DNA of 64,000 bases from Eretmocerus hayati (taxonomy: Eukaryota; Arthropoda; Insecta; Hymenoptera; Aphelinidae): contig CM056743.1 of NCBI GenBank assembly GCA_029851415.1, positions 73,553,186 through 73,617,185 of the forward strand. Reading direction: 5' to 3'. Under the pieces are notes generated by a model. That model had not been told where the DNA came from. It did not search any database and worked only from the letters and a program-made list of their open reading frames with translations. Both the position numbers and the translations under genes were made by a program. This document shows, piece after piece, positions 1 to 9,418 of this stretch (its first letter is position 1; every line of letters begins with the position of its first letter).

Positions 1-120
1 TGGCCCACAAACCTTGCAAATGGATTTGCTGTGGCAGACTTGTGACAAAGTGTGATGGTCGATTGTCTGGATAGTAACCTTTGCTACTATCACTAGACAA
101 AATTATGTGAAACTCATCCC
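1..120. other. Flank of Polinton integrase gene, no feature seen
   Basis: Sequence downstream of the integrase stop codon, running to the window edge. I see no terminal inverted repeat that can be confirmed here, because the partner end is not identifiable inside the window. The Polinton terminus probably lies in this stretch or just outside. Confidence 0.4.
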
Positions 121-1200
121 TCATGGTATTTCCTTCAAATCGCCGGCAAGAACCCAGCTATTGAATTTTTCAGGATCACCTTTCCAGGACACAAAATACT
201 GTTTATTGCGACCTTTACCTCTGGCTTTCAAGACTCTTTCTACTTCGAAAACGTCTCTATTCAGATCTTTGTTCACTCTGCTGAGCTCTTGTTCATAGAA
301 GAATCCGTCAATCTCTTCACCACTCAAATCGCTCAAGAAATAAACACAAGGTGTGCGTGTTTGTGAGATCCTGATGATTTTAAACAGCTCCGTTGACCAT
401 CCTCCCGTATATGCTTTATGGAAGGGACTCGAACGTATACTGACGCGTACCAAGTCATTCACTCGATATTTAGGTACTCTGTAGAGGGCGTTGTCATATT
501 TTCTCTGTAAATTTCCTCGAGCTCTGGCCGCATTGAATATTGTCACGGATGCGAGAGTCATTTTTATGGCCGAGTGTTTACTGTGATCGTAGGCGCTTGC
601 TACATCTTGGAGTATATCAATATATCTACGTGTATTTTTATGTGTGAAATAACGGTAAATTCGCTCTTTAATCGTTCTTATAGCACGCTCTGCTACACTG
701 GCTTTTGTTATGTCGTTCTTGGTTTTTTTGAACATGATATTTTCACTTTTCAAGAAATTTTGCATGTCGCGACCGACAAACTCCTTCCCATGATCAGTCT
801 GCAAGTATACAGGACGACGTCCGTCACTCCGAGCCAAAATTCGTTTCAAACCTTCTGTGGTGGTCTTGGATTGCTTATCGTGTAATGGTTCAAGCCACAC
901 AAACTTACTGAGCACATCAATTACGAGTAAGATGAAAGTGTAACCATCGTTGTAGGTTTTGAGAGAACGCATGTCCATCAAATCGGCTTCCCAGAGATCA
1001 TCTATATTTTGTATGTTGTAGCTCCGTGGTTGAAATCTTCGATGGACGAGTTTGTGTTTATTGTAAGCATCCTGACTCTCGAGCCACTCTTGAACTTTCT
1101 GACGAGGGAACTTTCGTGCAGACTGTAGTAATTTATGAGCACCTGCATAAGCCGCTGGGTGTGGTAGCCCATGGTATATACGATTCAGAGCATTATTCAT
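121..1200 (-). CDS. Polinton/Maverick retroviral-type integrase with C-terminal chromodomain
   Basis: A 359-residue protein that would catalyse insertion of the linear element DNA. The rve-type catalytic core shows all three acidic residues: Asp73 (in EADLMDM), Asp136 (in LQTDHGKEF) and Glu171 (in ASVAERAIRTIKER), a DD35E spacing. Residues about 315-359 form a chromodomain (VFEVERVLKARG, YFVSWKG, NSWV), as in many Polinton integrases. The N-terminal segment (EWLESQDAYNKHKLV) is also typical of the Polinton family. The frame is intact over the usual family length. It is the last gene of a tightly packed minus-strand block; the phospholipase-like gene ends only 3 bp upstream of its start. It was probably expressed with the ATPase block. 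The family call is secure; activity is unknown. Confidence 0.93.
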   Translation of the reverse strand: MNNALNRIYHGLPHPAAYAGAHKLLQSARKFPRQKVQEWLESQDAYNKHKLVHRRFQPRSYNIQNIDDLWEADLMDMRSLKTYNDGYTFILLVIDVLSKFVWLEPLHDKQSKTTTEGLKRILARSDGRRPVYLQTDHGKEFVGRDMQNFLKSENIMFKKTKNDITKASVAERAIRTIKERIYRYFTHKNTRRYIDILQDVASAYDHSKHSAIKMTLASVTIFNAARARGNLQRKYDNALYRVPKYRVNDLVRVSIRSSPFHKAYTGGWSTELFKIIRISQTRTPCVYFLSDLSGEEIDGFFYEQELSRVNKDLNRDVFEVERVLKARGKGRNKQYFVSWKGDPEKFNSWVLAGDLKEIP

Positions 1201-1203
1201 TTT

Positions 1204-1674
1204 TTATCTTTTTTTCTTCTTACCGTCAACGCTAGACGTTTTCACCGACTCCATTTTCTTGGCAGGCTGATTCTTCTTCTTTTTGTTACCTGTGATGGCT
1301 TTCGTGATGCGCGAGAATGATTTTCCAAAAGTGATTTTGCTGACCATACAGCAGGCGGTCATGAGAGCGAGTGTTCTTTCGTCAGGGTCCACTTGACTTG
1401 CCAACATGCGTGAAAATGCTCGCTCAGCTAAAATACGATCAGCTTTGCGACGGTCCCCGTTTTTGTTGGCATATGCTATATCATCCTCGCGAGCATAATC
1501 GTCCATAGGACAGACACCCACTTCGCCACGCTCCAGACGTTCGGCTAATTTTGTGCCAGGTCCTAAAAATCTATAACCTGGGACATTCATTTCAAAAGGT
1601 AGCAAGTCAACGAGCGTGTCCAAGACACTATGTTCCGGAGTGTTTACATTTTGTTGAGATCCAGATGCTTCCAT
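1204..1674 (-). CDS. Polinton phospholipase-A2-like virion protein (parvovirus VP1u-type fold), altered active site
   Basis: A 156-residue protein. Residues 31-70 resemble the phospholipase A2-like domain seen in parvovirus VP1 and in some Polinton/adintovirus virion proteins. There is a calcium-loop-like segment VPGYRFLGPGTKL and an active-site helix CPMDDYAREDDIAY. In the canonical family the helix reads HD-x-x-Y; here the His position is Asp (residue 64), so catalysis may be lost. The C-terminus is strongly basic (GNKKKKNQPAKK and DGKKKKR), suggesting nucleic-acid binding or nuclear import. Its start overlaps the upstream gene by 31 bp, typical of the compact block. Known in the family: such domains help virions breach endosomes. 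Inference: it had a similar structural role here. Confidence 0.68.
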   Translation of the reverse strand: MEASGSQQNVNTPEHSVLDTLVDLLPFEMNVPGYRFLGPGTKLAERLERGEVGVCPMDDYAREDDIAYANKNGDRRKADRILAERAFSRMLASQVDPDERTLALMTACCMVSKITFGKSFSRITKAITGNKKKKNQPAKKMESVKTSSVDGKKKKR

Positions 1675-2483
1675 TTTGACACGATGATCGGTTTTTGCTT
1701 CTTATTCCTCGGTGTTTCAGAGATGTCTTCTTCGTCTTCCCTCTTCTTCTTTTTACCGCTGATACCCGTGAGATACGGATTCTCTCGGTCAAGAGTGCTG
1801 TGAGCTAAAGCAATGGATGGGGTTTCTCGTGGTGTGACGAGTGGTGTTAGCAATGACGTATCTGTATCACCCTCTTCAGACGACGACTGATCGATGATGT
1901 TCTGCCAAACGGTTTTATTGCCAATATATTCACGCGGGATACCTGCTCGGCGGAGGACGGCTGCAAACTGAAGATGACCTGGTGGTGGACTCTGTTTTCT
2001 AGCTCTCATACAATAATTTACAAGGTCGAGGATCGAGGCTCCCCGAATACACGCGCCATCTATCGATACAGTACCCGTAGAATCCCAACTGATACCACCT
2101 GCAGCTTTTAGTTGTCTCAAGAGGCGCTTATCCTTTGAATGTAATTTCACCGGAACGCTCTCAATGATAGATTGATCAATATCGTGGTCAGCGCGGTTTT
2201 GTTTTTGCTGATCGTTGCTTTCTGCTCCACGTTTGTCTTGCAAATCACTAGAATTTTTCAGATGAAGAAAGCGCTGCAGGACTTGGTTGAACTGCGTCCA
2301 TTTATCCCTATCATCCGAATACGTAGATGAGTTGAGAATCTCGCTTATTTCTTTATCCAACCTAGTCATAGGTGTACCAGGTGTTTGCACCGTTTGTGGA
2401 GGCTCTGAATTTGTTACAGTCAGCCGCTGGAGCGCCTCGAGTTTTTCTCGTGGTATCAATACCATTTTTCTCGCGTGCTCCAT
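1644..2483 (-). CDS. Conserved Polinton protein of unknown function
   Basis: A 279-residue protein in the position where Polintons/adintoviruses carry a conserved, poorly characterised virion or core protein. The N-terminal segment MVLIPREKLEALQRL leads into a probable coiled region with TPGTPMTRLDKEISEILN. A central segment ISWDSTGTVSIDGACIRGAS is followed by DLVNYCMRARK and PGHLQFAAVLRRAGIP. The C-terminal third is low complexity and basic (KKKKREDEED, NKKQKP), compatible with a nuclear localisation signal. A degraded homologue with the same motifs lies at 57,640-58,161, which supports real coding status. It overlaps the next gene (1204-1674) by 31 bp. I cannot assign a biochemical function. 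Confidence 0.75.
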   Translation of the reverse strand: MEHARKMVLIPREKLEALQRLTVTNSEPPQTVQTPGTPMTRLDKEISEILNSSTYSDDRDKWTQFNQVLQRFLHLKNSSDLQDKRGAESNDQQKQNRADHDIDQSIIESVPVKLHSKDKRLLRQLKAAGGISWDSTGTVSIDGACIRGASILDLVNYCMRARKQSPPPGHLQFAAVLRRAGIPREYIGNKTVWQNIIDQSSSEEGDTDTSLLTPLVTPRETPSIALAHSTLDRENPYLTGISGKKKKREDEEDISETPRNKKQKPIIVSKWKHLDLNKM

Positions 2484-2499
2484 TTTACCGGTGGTATTC

Positions 2500-2829
2500 T
2501 TAGCTCAAGACGTTGGTCAAGAGTGGAGATAGAAACGCTGTCAAAAATTCAGGACGTTGAACTATTAACTTCTTCTTGGTCTTGAGCGATCCTGACGAAT
2601 CGGCTATTTTTCGCAGTAAAACAATGTGCCGACGTAGGCGTGATTTTTGAGCTCTGGTGAGTGGTACGTGCCCGAGGCAAATGTTTAGGGCACACTCGCA
2701 GATATAGCGCACAAGTTTATTGTCAGATTTGTACAGTACCGCCTTTCGTTGCTGATTATTCAAATGGTACAATGCCCTAAGAATACAGGTGTTCTTCAGG
2801 TCAATAAAGCGTCGACTCTTCGGCTCCAT
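2500..2829 (-). CDS. Small basic Polinton protein (adintovirus pX-like candidate)
   Basis: A 109-residue, Lys/Arg-rich protein. The N-terminal half (VRYICECALNICLGHVPLT) is helical, followed by a basic stretch (KSRLRRHIVLLRKIAD) and a C-terminal segment KKKLIVQRPEFLTAFLSPLL ending in hydrophobic residues. This layout resembles small adintovirus/Polinton proteins compared with adenovirus core or membrane-active peptides; that comparison is from general knowledge and is not proven here. A truncated homologue at 58,419-58,622 keeps IRCICECALNVLHGVVTL. It starts exactly where the ATPase gene ends (sharing base 2829) and is followed after 16 bp by the next gene, so the four genes read like a polycistronic viral block. 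Confidence 0.68.
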   Translation of the reverse strand: MEPKSRRFIDLKNTCILRALYHLNNQQRKAVLYKSDNKLVRYICECALNICLGHVPLTRAQKSRLRRHIVLLRKIADSSGSLKTKKKLIVQRPEFLTAFLSPLLTNVLS

Positions 2830-3608
2830 TATTCTGAAACGACTGGTACGTTGTTGGCTGCATCGGCCCCTTTTATTCTCTTCCTTGGTATATGAACGAT
2901 GGGATATCCGTCTTCCGGGAAGATGTTTGTACGAAATCGTATATTATCGGGCGTACTCTGTTTCAAATCCAAGAGCAAATAACCGTAAGGCTTCGAGGTG
3001 GCGTTCCAGTAGGCTTCCTGCAAGAACTTGGGATTCTCGGGCATCAGCTGATGAGCCAAGTGCTGAATCTGCGATCGATCGCGGAGATTTCTGAAGACGA
3101 CCATGTAATGCGCATTGAGAGAAATGTCTCGCTGCCCTTTACCCTGATGGAAAATATTTTGTGTGATATGAATGATGATGAAGCCTCTGTGATGACTTCC
3201 TTTGGTGAATAGACTTGCCAAACTATCACAAGAAGAGGATTCATGCATCAAATCGTCCACGATCAAAAGTTTGGGTCTTGGGTCGCAAGCATAATCGCTC
3301 AATTCAGGTAAACCTTCGTGAAATTCAACTCTGTCACCGAATTCTTTGTAACCGTCTTGCCACTCTGAGTAGTGTGAGATGATGCGTGCAAACTGTGTAT
3401 CGCTGATAGTATCGATATGTTTGATCAGTCTCTGTACGAAGCAAGATTTACCACTGCCTGTCGCACCGCCCAGGACAGCAGTCCAAGGATATTGCCACTT
3501 GCCCTCCATTTTACGAACTGAAATTCTTGACCAATACCTACCGATTATATCCCCTCCCGGGAAGCTCGTGCGGCGGCGGCGGAGGGGGCCCCGCGCGCGG
3601 ACGGTCAT
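2829..3608 (-). CDS. Polinton genome-packaging ATPase (FtsK/HerA, A32-like)
   Basis: A 259-residue P-loop ATPase expected to pump element DNA into capsids. Walker A is VLGGATGSGKS at residues 45-55; Walker B is KLLIVDDLM at about 113-121. Downstream are FTKGSHHRGFIIIHITQN (sensor-like strand), NLRDRSQIQHLAHQL and the conserved C-terminal NIRFRTNIFPEDG. Family members usually begin close to the P-loop, so the likely start is Met34 (MEGKWQYPW, base 3509). The 33 residues before it are Arg-rich and come from a GC-rich patch. The reading frame is intact. A second copy at 58,725-59,411 shares most of these motifs but lacks the P-loop. Confidence 0.92.
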   Translation of the reverse strand: MTVRARGPLRRRRTSFPGGDIIGRYWSRISVRKMEGKWQYPWTAVLGGATGSGKSCFVQRLIKHIDTISDTQFARIISHYSEWQDGYKEFGDRVEFHEGLPELSDYACDPRPKLLIVDDLMHESSSCDSLASLFTKGSHHRGFIIIHITQNIFHQGKGQRDISLNAHYMVVFRNLRDRSQIQHLAHQLMPENPKFLQEAYWNATSKPYGYLLLDLKQSTPDNIRFRTNIFPEDGYPIVHIPRKRIKGADAANNVPVVSE

Positions 3609-3944
3609 TAGTTGATGATGAGCATCAGCTCGTGAAGCGAGCCACGAGCTTGTCGCGTATGTGCTTATAACGCGGCCCGCGAGTTCTCCATTGTGTTAGC
3701 AAAAAACTCTTCCAGAAGGCTGTACAGGTGCGCGACAAATGAGCTCTTTCTCCCGCGCATCCATGAGCTTTCGGAGGTGCGCGATGGTCAGACTCTTTCT
3801 TCGCGCACCAACAAGCTGATAAAGCTCGCGAGTGGTAAAGCTTCTTCTGACTGATTCATCCAGGTGGCATAAAAACTTGTCGAGGAGCTGATTGGGATCT
3901 TACCATCACTGAGGACGAATTAATGATCAAGACTCACTGTATAC
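3569..3944 (-). promoter_or_regulatory. GC-rich upstream region of the Polinton ATPase block with TATA-like element
   Basis: This intergenic stretch between the ATPase and polymerase genes begins with a very GC-rich patch (about 3569-3601). It also holds scattered GAGCTC/GAGCTT and GCGCG words. On the minus strand a TTATAAG motif at 3664-3670 lies about 60 bp upstream of the first ATG of the ATPase frame, so it is a candidate promoter for the five-gene block. A comparable GC-rich patch with TGATGAGC, CTCGTG and GAGCTT words lies upstream of the second ATPase copy (59,460-59,650). Promoter function is inferred. Confidence 0.4.
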
Positions 3945-3962
3945 TTTATTTTCATCTTTATT
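3945..3962 (-). terminator. Tandem poly(A) signals of the polymerase gene
   Basis: Two AATAAA hexamers on the minus strand (3957-3962 and 3945-3950) lie directly beyond the polymerase stop codon at 3965. They are suitably placed for 3' end formation of the polymerase mRNA and separate it from the downstream ATPase block. Confidence 0.6.
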
Positions 3963-3964
3963 CC

Positions 3965-6900
3965 TCACTTTCTATAACCATATGGATAGCTGATATCATC
4001 TGCAACTAATCGTCTTTTCGTATATACAGGTTTAAAAATTTTTTCTTCAGTCATTGTTATCACATCATGATGTTTCGTTCGCCTAATTGCAGACGTGGTC
4101 ACACTTATTTCGCTACTCTCTCGGTTAATTATTGCTCTCACAGAATCATAATTTATTTTTTGACTATTTTCATAGTTCAGCCTGATACCCTTTACTTTAC
4201 ACACATGGCCTTCAGACCCATCAGGAGTAACATATTTGAATACATAGAATTTAGGACCACCAGAAACAAAATTCGTAATGTACGTTCCTAGACCTTTGTC
4301 TGCCAACTCATCAGTGAGTTCACCCAACATGGTACACTCCCGAGGAAGGTGAACTGCACAGCCGTGACGGTCAGAGTAGCATTCGAGATCTTCCGTCTCG
4401 CTCGCACTCATAGGTTATGGTACGAGCGCGAGTGAGACAGAAGATCTCGAACGGTAACTGACCGTCACGGCTGTGTAGTTCACCTTCCTCGGGAGTGTAC
4501 CTATAGGAAGATCTGTAGCGCCATCTGGTGGAGATACGTGAAATACTGAATCAGTATCAAAATAGATGGCTGAAGGTCCTAGGGGATGGAGATAATTGAA
4601 CAGCTGTAATCGTGCATACGCTGTTGTAAATGATGCAAGAACTACGTTACTCTTCGGCGACGAGATCATTACATCTTCAGAATAGCACCAACTTACATAC
4701 AATACTTCTTCATTTACCGGCAAGATACTATTGACTATAACTTCGGGATTTGTGAGTAACAACATGAGTCTAGTCGGATCATTCACAACCTCTGTTGTTC
4801 CCATATTTTCGCGCTGTCAAAATTTCCCCCAGAGACAATTATTCAAGAGCGTAGCGCCAGATCTCAGCCCCGGATTGAAACTGACAGAGTCTGCATCTAA
4901 ATTTATCCCTTCCGTCCTTGACAGTTCATCCAGAAAATTTTGTTTTTGCTCGTCAGTAACACAATCAGGGGGGAAACCAGAAGCTTGCACTTTTTTCGCA
5001 TAAAATGGGTTGATGTACTCTGCAGATATACCACCTTGTCGGGTTGTCTTATCATATTGAGTTGATTCTCCGTAATGCCAAATCTCAAATATCTCATCAA
5101 TCACGTAACCATGCTTAACAGCTGCTTAAACCTCTACTGAAACCCATGATCCAAAGAGAATCCTATCTTTCGGATCTTCGTGAGGACAATCTTCTTGAAT
5201 AAGAAGTTCTGCGCAACTCCGACAAAGTGGCATGAACATTCTTTTGTGCATACGCACAGGTAACACTGGGTGGTACAGATTCCTCGGAGGTAAAATCGTG
5301 CACATGATGAAACCAAACACGTGGTCAATATTCTTATTCTCACCAACTAATCGTTCACACTCTTCTGGTCCGACATGAATTTTGGGATAACCAACGGGGT
5401 ATTTGGCTGTTTTATTGATGAAGGGGTATAATGAGTTGACATCGACATACTTGATCTTTTCACCTTCCTTACAATTATACATTTTCACAGTATTACCCGT
5501 TCGACCACCAAAAAAGGTATCTCGAGGATCAAGAGGTTTCATGCGAGTGAAGTATTCAGTGTTTTCACGAATGAAATTTGCCATGATTGCATTTTGGCTC
5601 ACCAGACTATCAAATTCACACTCCCATATTTCTATCAGATTGTAATTACTATTTCGAATTTTTGAGAATGTTGCACAAGTACTTTCATATTTCTCATCCA
5701 TTGAACTACCCTCCATGACACTCTCATCTCGATTAATTCGATGACAAAGTGGACAGCCATGCCAGAAACATCCGTGAAATTGTAGTACGGTACCTTTGTG
5801 GGTATCATCCTCACCAGGGCTCACATAACCGTCGACAAGTATTCCCTCTGGTAACCTGCGTTCCCGACATCGACCATTATGCTCAATTTTTCGTTTCAAT
5901 ACTTCTTTTTCCATCCACAATAGCCACTGCTGAGCTTTGACCGATTGGTTCCCGCTTTTTCGATAACCACCAGGTGGCAATATACCTATATGATTTTTTT
6001 TCAAGAAATTTTTCCGAAAGACGAGGAGACACGTTGATGCAATTGTACAGCATTCTAAGAAAGGATCAACATCATACTCCAAGAATATTTCTCGGAATGC
6101 AACACATGCTTTCCTCAAAATAACAACGTCAAGAGTACAGTACTTTACTAGCTCTCTCCAAAAATTGAACTTATAATTACTAGCTACTTGCTCGTTGTAC
6201 CATTTTATCAGATTTTCTCTATCGGAATCTTTCAAAGTGTTTGGTGAAAAATCATCCAAAGGTGGCATGTTACCGTCATAGGTCTCATTACCAGGTCTAT
6301 TAAATAGATGTGGAAAAGTACCTTTATGGTCTGGTAGACCGTATGCTTTCGGTAATTCACATAGAGGCATATGGAAGTAGTTCAAACTGTCCACAAATTT
6401 TACATTCCTGAATTTCATCAAAATTATTTTGGTTCCATTGAGAACCACCGATGGCTTGGTACGCTCACCGTGATTTTCAACTGAATATTTAAATATGAAT
6501 TGTTGGTCAAAGCCAGAACCATAGTGACTAATGGCTACCTTTTGCTTGAAACCCTCTTTCTCCTCGAGCACCAAATAAACAAACTCTTTCACTGGGTCAT
6601 TCTCAAATTTATACTCTCTCTTACCACACTTGGGACAATCTTTAGAGAGATCCGGATCCTCTTTGTTGATACAAAAACTACACAATTCATGAACAATACA
6701 CAAATTAGGTACATGAATTTTCTTACTTCCATCACCTACAACCGTTTCCGTCTGCTGTGTCTCATAATCAAAGAAAAAGTACATGGTGCATGGTTTTCTC
6801 TTTCCCCTGGGGACTGGCTGCATGTAACAGAGATGACCAATCGGAAGTCTTTCCTTACAGATTCGACAATACGACACACCGCACTCAAGGCCTTCAATTC

Positions 6901-8022
6901 GAACAAGTTTACAACATCGTCGACAAATTTTGAGTTTTTCACAAACAGTAGATTTCTTATCGAAAAATCCTGTTTTGAGATGATTATCGAAACATGATCT
7001 ACCATAAAAATATCTGGAGCAGGCTGGACAGAAAATTTTTTCGGAAGACATATCACACTGCAGAATATTCATACATTTGTGACATCTATTGGAGCAACGG
7101 TGATCAGCAGCTGCTGTGTAACTCTTATTACATGGTTTACAATAGCCGTTAGACCCCACTGCTCCTGTTAAGTTGAGGATCGGTTGATAATGACGATCTC
7201 TCTCAAAATACATAATGTGCAGAGTGTATTCTATTCGACCCCTGAAATCAGCTACGACTGCTGAGCCATCAAATATAGGCAAATCACCGCGACCAAACCC
7301 ACCAAGAGCGTAATCTACTATAGCAGTACCGTGCTGTTTGAAAAATTCCTGAAATCCTCTTATTTCTGTGATGCCACAACCTGCTTCAGGTATTTTTACG
7401 TGCGATTGGCTAACTAATGTTTCCGCAGCTTCCTTTTGCTCAGTCCCTTCATATTGGCGGATTGAATTCCAATATTGTTGCAGCACTCCCGAACGAACTT
7501 GACCACGTACAGCATGCGCATATGCTGCGACGAGTGCCCGAGGTAAACATAGATTATCATCGTTCCGTATATTCAAAATGGATTTTTTCTTCACTACTCT
7601 CTCAGTCAGCGGTACTCTACCACGGCCACGAACATTCCGTACGATATCGCAAGTAACTATAAGACTATCGTCAATTTCAAAATTATTGTTACTCTGCGCA
7701 GCGTTGAATAATAAATTCCAGAGGGTATCCACATGAAATTCACGCAAAGCTCTAAATGATAACCATAAGGGGCCATGCACAAACCTATCAGAACTGATGG
7801 TGACTCCGATAAAGTCGTCTTCGTGGCCATCTCTGCACATTCTATCATACAGGTCCTGCAGACAACTGCTGGTCCACACATAAATATTCTCTCCTGGTAA
7901 AGGTGTTGGTATTCGACCTCTGATTTCGCGACCTTCTATTCCGAATCTCCTATACCGCCGGGGTGTCACTGATTCTATCAGAAACTGACCTCTTATACCT
8001 TGTGCAATCTGTAAATCAACAT
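3965..8022 (-). pseudogene. Protein-primed family B DNA polymerase (Polinton PolB), exon 4, with three in-frame stops
   Basis: This is the main exon of the element's replicative polymerase. Visible in order (numbering from the Met at 7969): N-terminal segment with NDDNLCLPRALVAAY (about 136-150), a Cys-rich zinc-binding stretch (277-383), Exo I FFFDYET (399-403), Exo II SHYGSGFDQQF, Exo III YCTLDVV, Pol motif A KYVDVNSLYP, motif B region NNCLWGKF, motif C YFDTDS and a C-terminal FVSGGPKFYVFKY. All segments are in one frame but are split by stop codons at 5126-5128, 4817-4819 and 4415-4417. The first two look like single-base nonsense changes; the third lies in a foldback insertion (4329-4502). 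The copy is probably dead. The upstream splice acceptor (CAG at 8023-8025) joins it in frame to exon 3. Confidence 0.9.
4329..4502. repeat. Foldback (inverted duplication) inside the polymerase gene
   Basis: Two arms of about 80 bp, roughly 85-90% alike, face each other around a centre near 4413. One arm reads GGTACACTCCCGAGGAAGG and the other ends CCTTCCTCGGGAGTGTACC. The hairpin lies between the coding for the motif C segment (ending DLPIG) and the C-terminal segment (starting LGELTDEL), exactly where family members run straight on. It introduces the TAA at 4415-4417. It may be a small foldback transposon or a snap-back duplication. Confidence 0.85.
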
Positions 8023-8093
8023 CTGTAAGATACCAGATAGTTTAAGTATTTTAGCCATGCAAGTATCAATAGATGTTTCCAAATTCAACTCAC

Positions 8094-8657
8094 CATTAGT
8101 ACTGGACGACGACGAACTTGACGAAGAAGAATTAGATGAAGCCGAGCTTGACGAGGACGAATTTGAACTCGAAGAAGATGAGTTTGACGAAGACGTGCTC
8201 GAGGATGAGCTTGAGGAGTAGGTTGAACTCGAGGAGGCTGTCGAGTTGGACCTAGTTCTCTGGCCATCAGTCGGTCCCGTTACATCATGCATCTCACCCG
8301 TTGACGTTGCTGTCAATGTAGATTCTGAGTGACTATTCTCGTCCATGGCCACATTGCTTCCTTGAACCGTTTGAACCGTCTCGCTATTCCCATCATTTGA
8401 AACATCATTCGGTTGTTGTTGATCGGCAAACTCTGAATTATCTTGCTCGGTCGGGACCGTTTTCGTGGAACCTGATGTTGAGGGACGATTCTCATCCATA
8501 ACCACATCGTTTTCTTCAACCGTTTGAACCGTCTCGCTATTCTTATCACTCGAATCATCATTTGGTCGCTGATCAGCAGACTCGGAATTATTCTGCTCGG
8601 TCGGAGTCATTTGTGCGTCGCCTGATGTTGAGGGACGATTGAGTGTTTCATCCAAAT
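8094..8657 (-). CDS. Polymerase gene exon 3: acidic repeats and a serine tract
   Basis: An open exon bounded by an acceptor (TTTCTGCAG before 8657) and a consensus donor (G|GTGAGTTG after 8094). It encodes two imperfect repeats of about 55-60 residues carrying NRPSTSG, PTEQ.NSE.ADQ, NSETVQTV and MDEN, then a long Ser/Asn tract. Both junctions are phase 1, so it joins exon 2 (ending CNHE) and exon 4 (starting DVDLQIAQG) without a frame break. The tract would act as a flexible linker in front of the polymerase. Alternatively it is a separate small gene, but the matching phases favour a fusion. The 71-bp intron spans 8023-8093. Confidence 0.6.
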
Positions 8658-8758
8658 CTGCAGAAATATCAAATGGATAAGATACTGATAAAAATCCCAA
8701 TGTCCAAACCACAACAGTATCAACACGTTGCTCAGAATGAGGTGGAAAGATAGTGCAT

Positions 8759-8760
<2 letters not shown>

Positions 8761-8818
<58 letters not shown>
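8761..8818. repeat. (AC)n-(TA)n compound microsatellite
   Basis: About 17 AC units followed by about 11 TA units, inside the predicted 613-bp intron 2 of the polymerase gene (8658-9270). Reading frames of alternating Cys-Val or Tyr-Ile through it are artefacts. Confidence 0.97.
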
Positions 8819-9220
8819 GCGAGTCCGTTCAATTGGAATAATGTATGCAGTAAGCTGAATGTTAGTGGATGGTGATGATTCGATGTGCAGCGCATCATCC
8901 AACTCGCACAATGCTAGCGCAGAGGAAGGAAGAAAGGAAAGAGGGGAGAGAGAGGGGGTCCTCACACTGTATGAGCTAAAAAGTGGAGCAAGAACTAAGG
9001 AGAAAAAGGGGGAGGAAGATTGATTGATTGATATCCTTTATTTGCTCAGAAGCAAAAATTAAAAATTCTGTTACATATGGTACAAATGTCACTCATAATA
9101 AATATATATCACATTCATGAAATTTGTCGTTTTGGTCAAGGACATTGTATTATCACATCAAGTGACTAGTCATTTTGAAGCACTGCAAGGTGCGTAGAAA
9201 GTCAAATTACACTATTTCTT

Positions 9221-9256
<36 letters not shown>
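9221..9256. repeat. (GA)n microsatellite
   Basis: A run of about 17 GA units near the 5' end of the predicted intron 2, just beyond the donor at 9264-9270. On the transcribed minus strand it is a TC-rich tract. Confidence 0.95.
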
Positions 9257-9259
<3 letters not shown>

Positions 9260-9270
9260 TTATCGCTCAC

Positions 9271-9333
9271 CTTCGTGATTGCAGGAAGAAATAATTGCGT
9301 CACCTTCAGCATCCAGCATCATACCCTGCACCA
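9271..9333 (-). CDS. Polymerase gene exon 2 (63 nt)
   Basis: A mini-exon of 63 nt between an acceptor (TTATGTACAG ending at 9334) and a donor (GAAG|GTGAGCG at 9270). It is read as L-VQGMMLDAEGDAIISSCNHE, with one split codon at each end. It was recognised because both flanking introns are phase 1 with good consensus, and the frame runs from exon 1 through to exon 3. It is too short to be called on coding statistics; the evidence is purely splice-site and phase consistency. Confidence 0.5.
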
Positions 9334-9418
9334 CTGTACATAAACATAGAGAAAATTATCTCTCCAATATACAGGCGGTCAGCAACTATACATCGAAAAA
9401 ATATGAGCAGCAACTTAC

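Noticed and set aside
574..885. Plus-strand ORF of 103 aa with hydrophobic runs
   Set aside because: Antisense to the integrase catalytic core; hydrophobicity is explained by the opposite-strand codons.
8607..8965. ORFs with CVCVCV and YIYIYI runs
   Set aside because: They run through the (AC)n(TA)n microsatellite inside the predicted intron.
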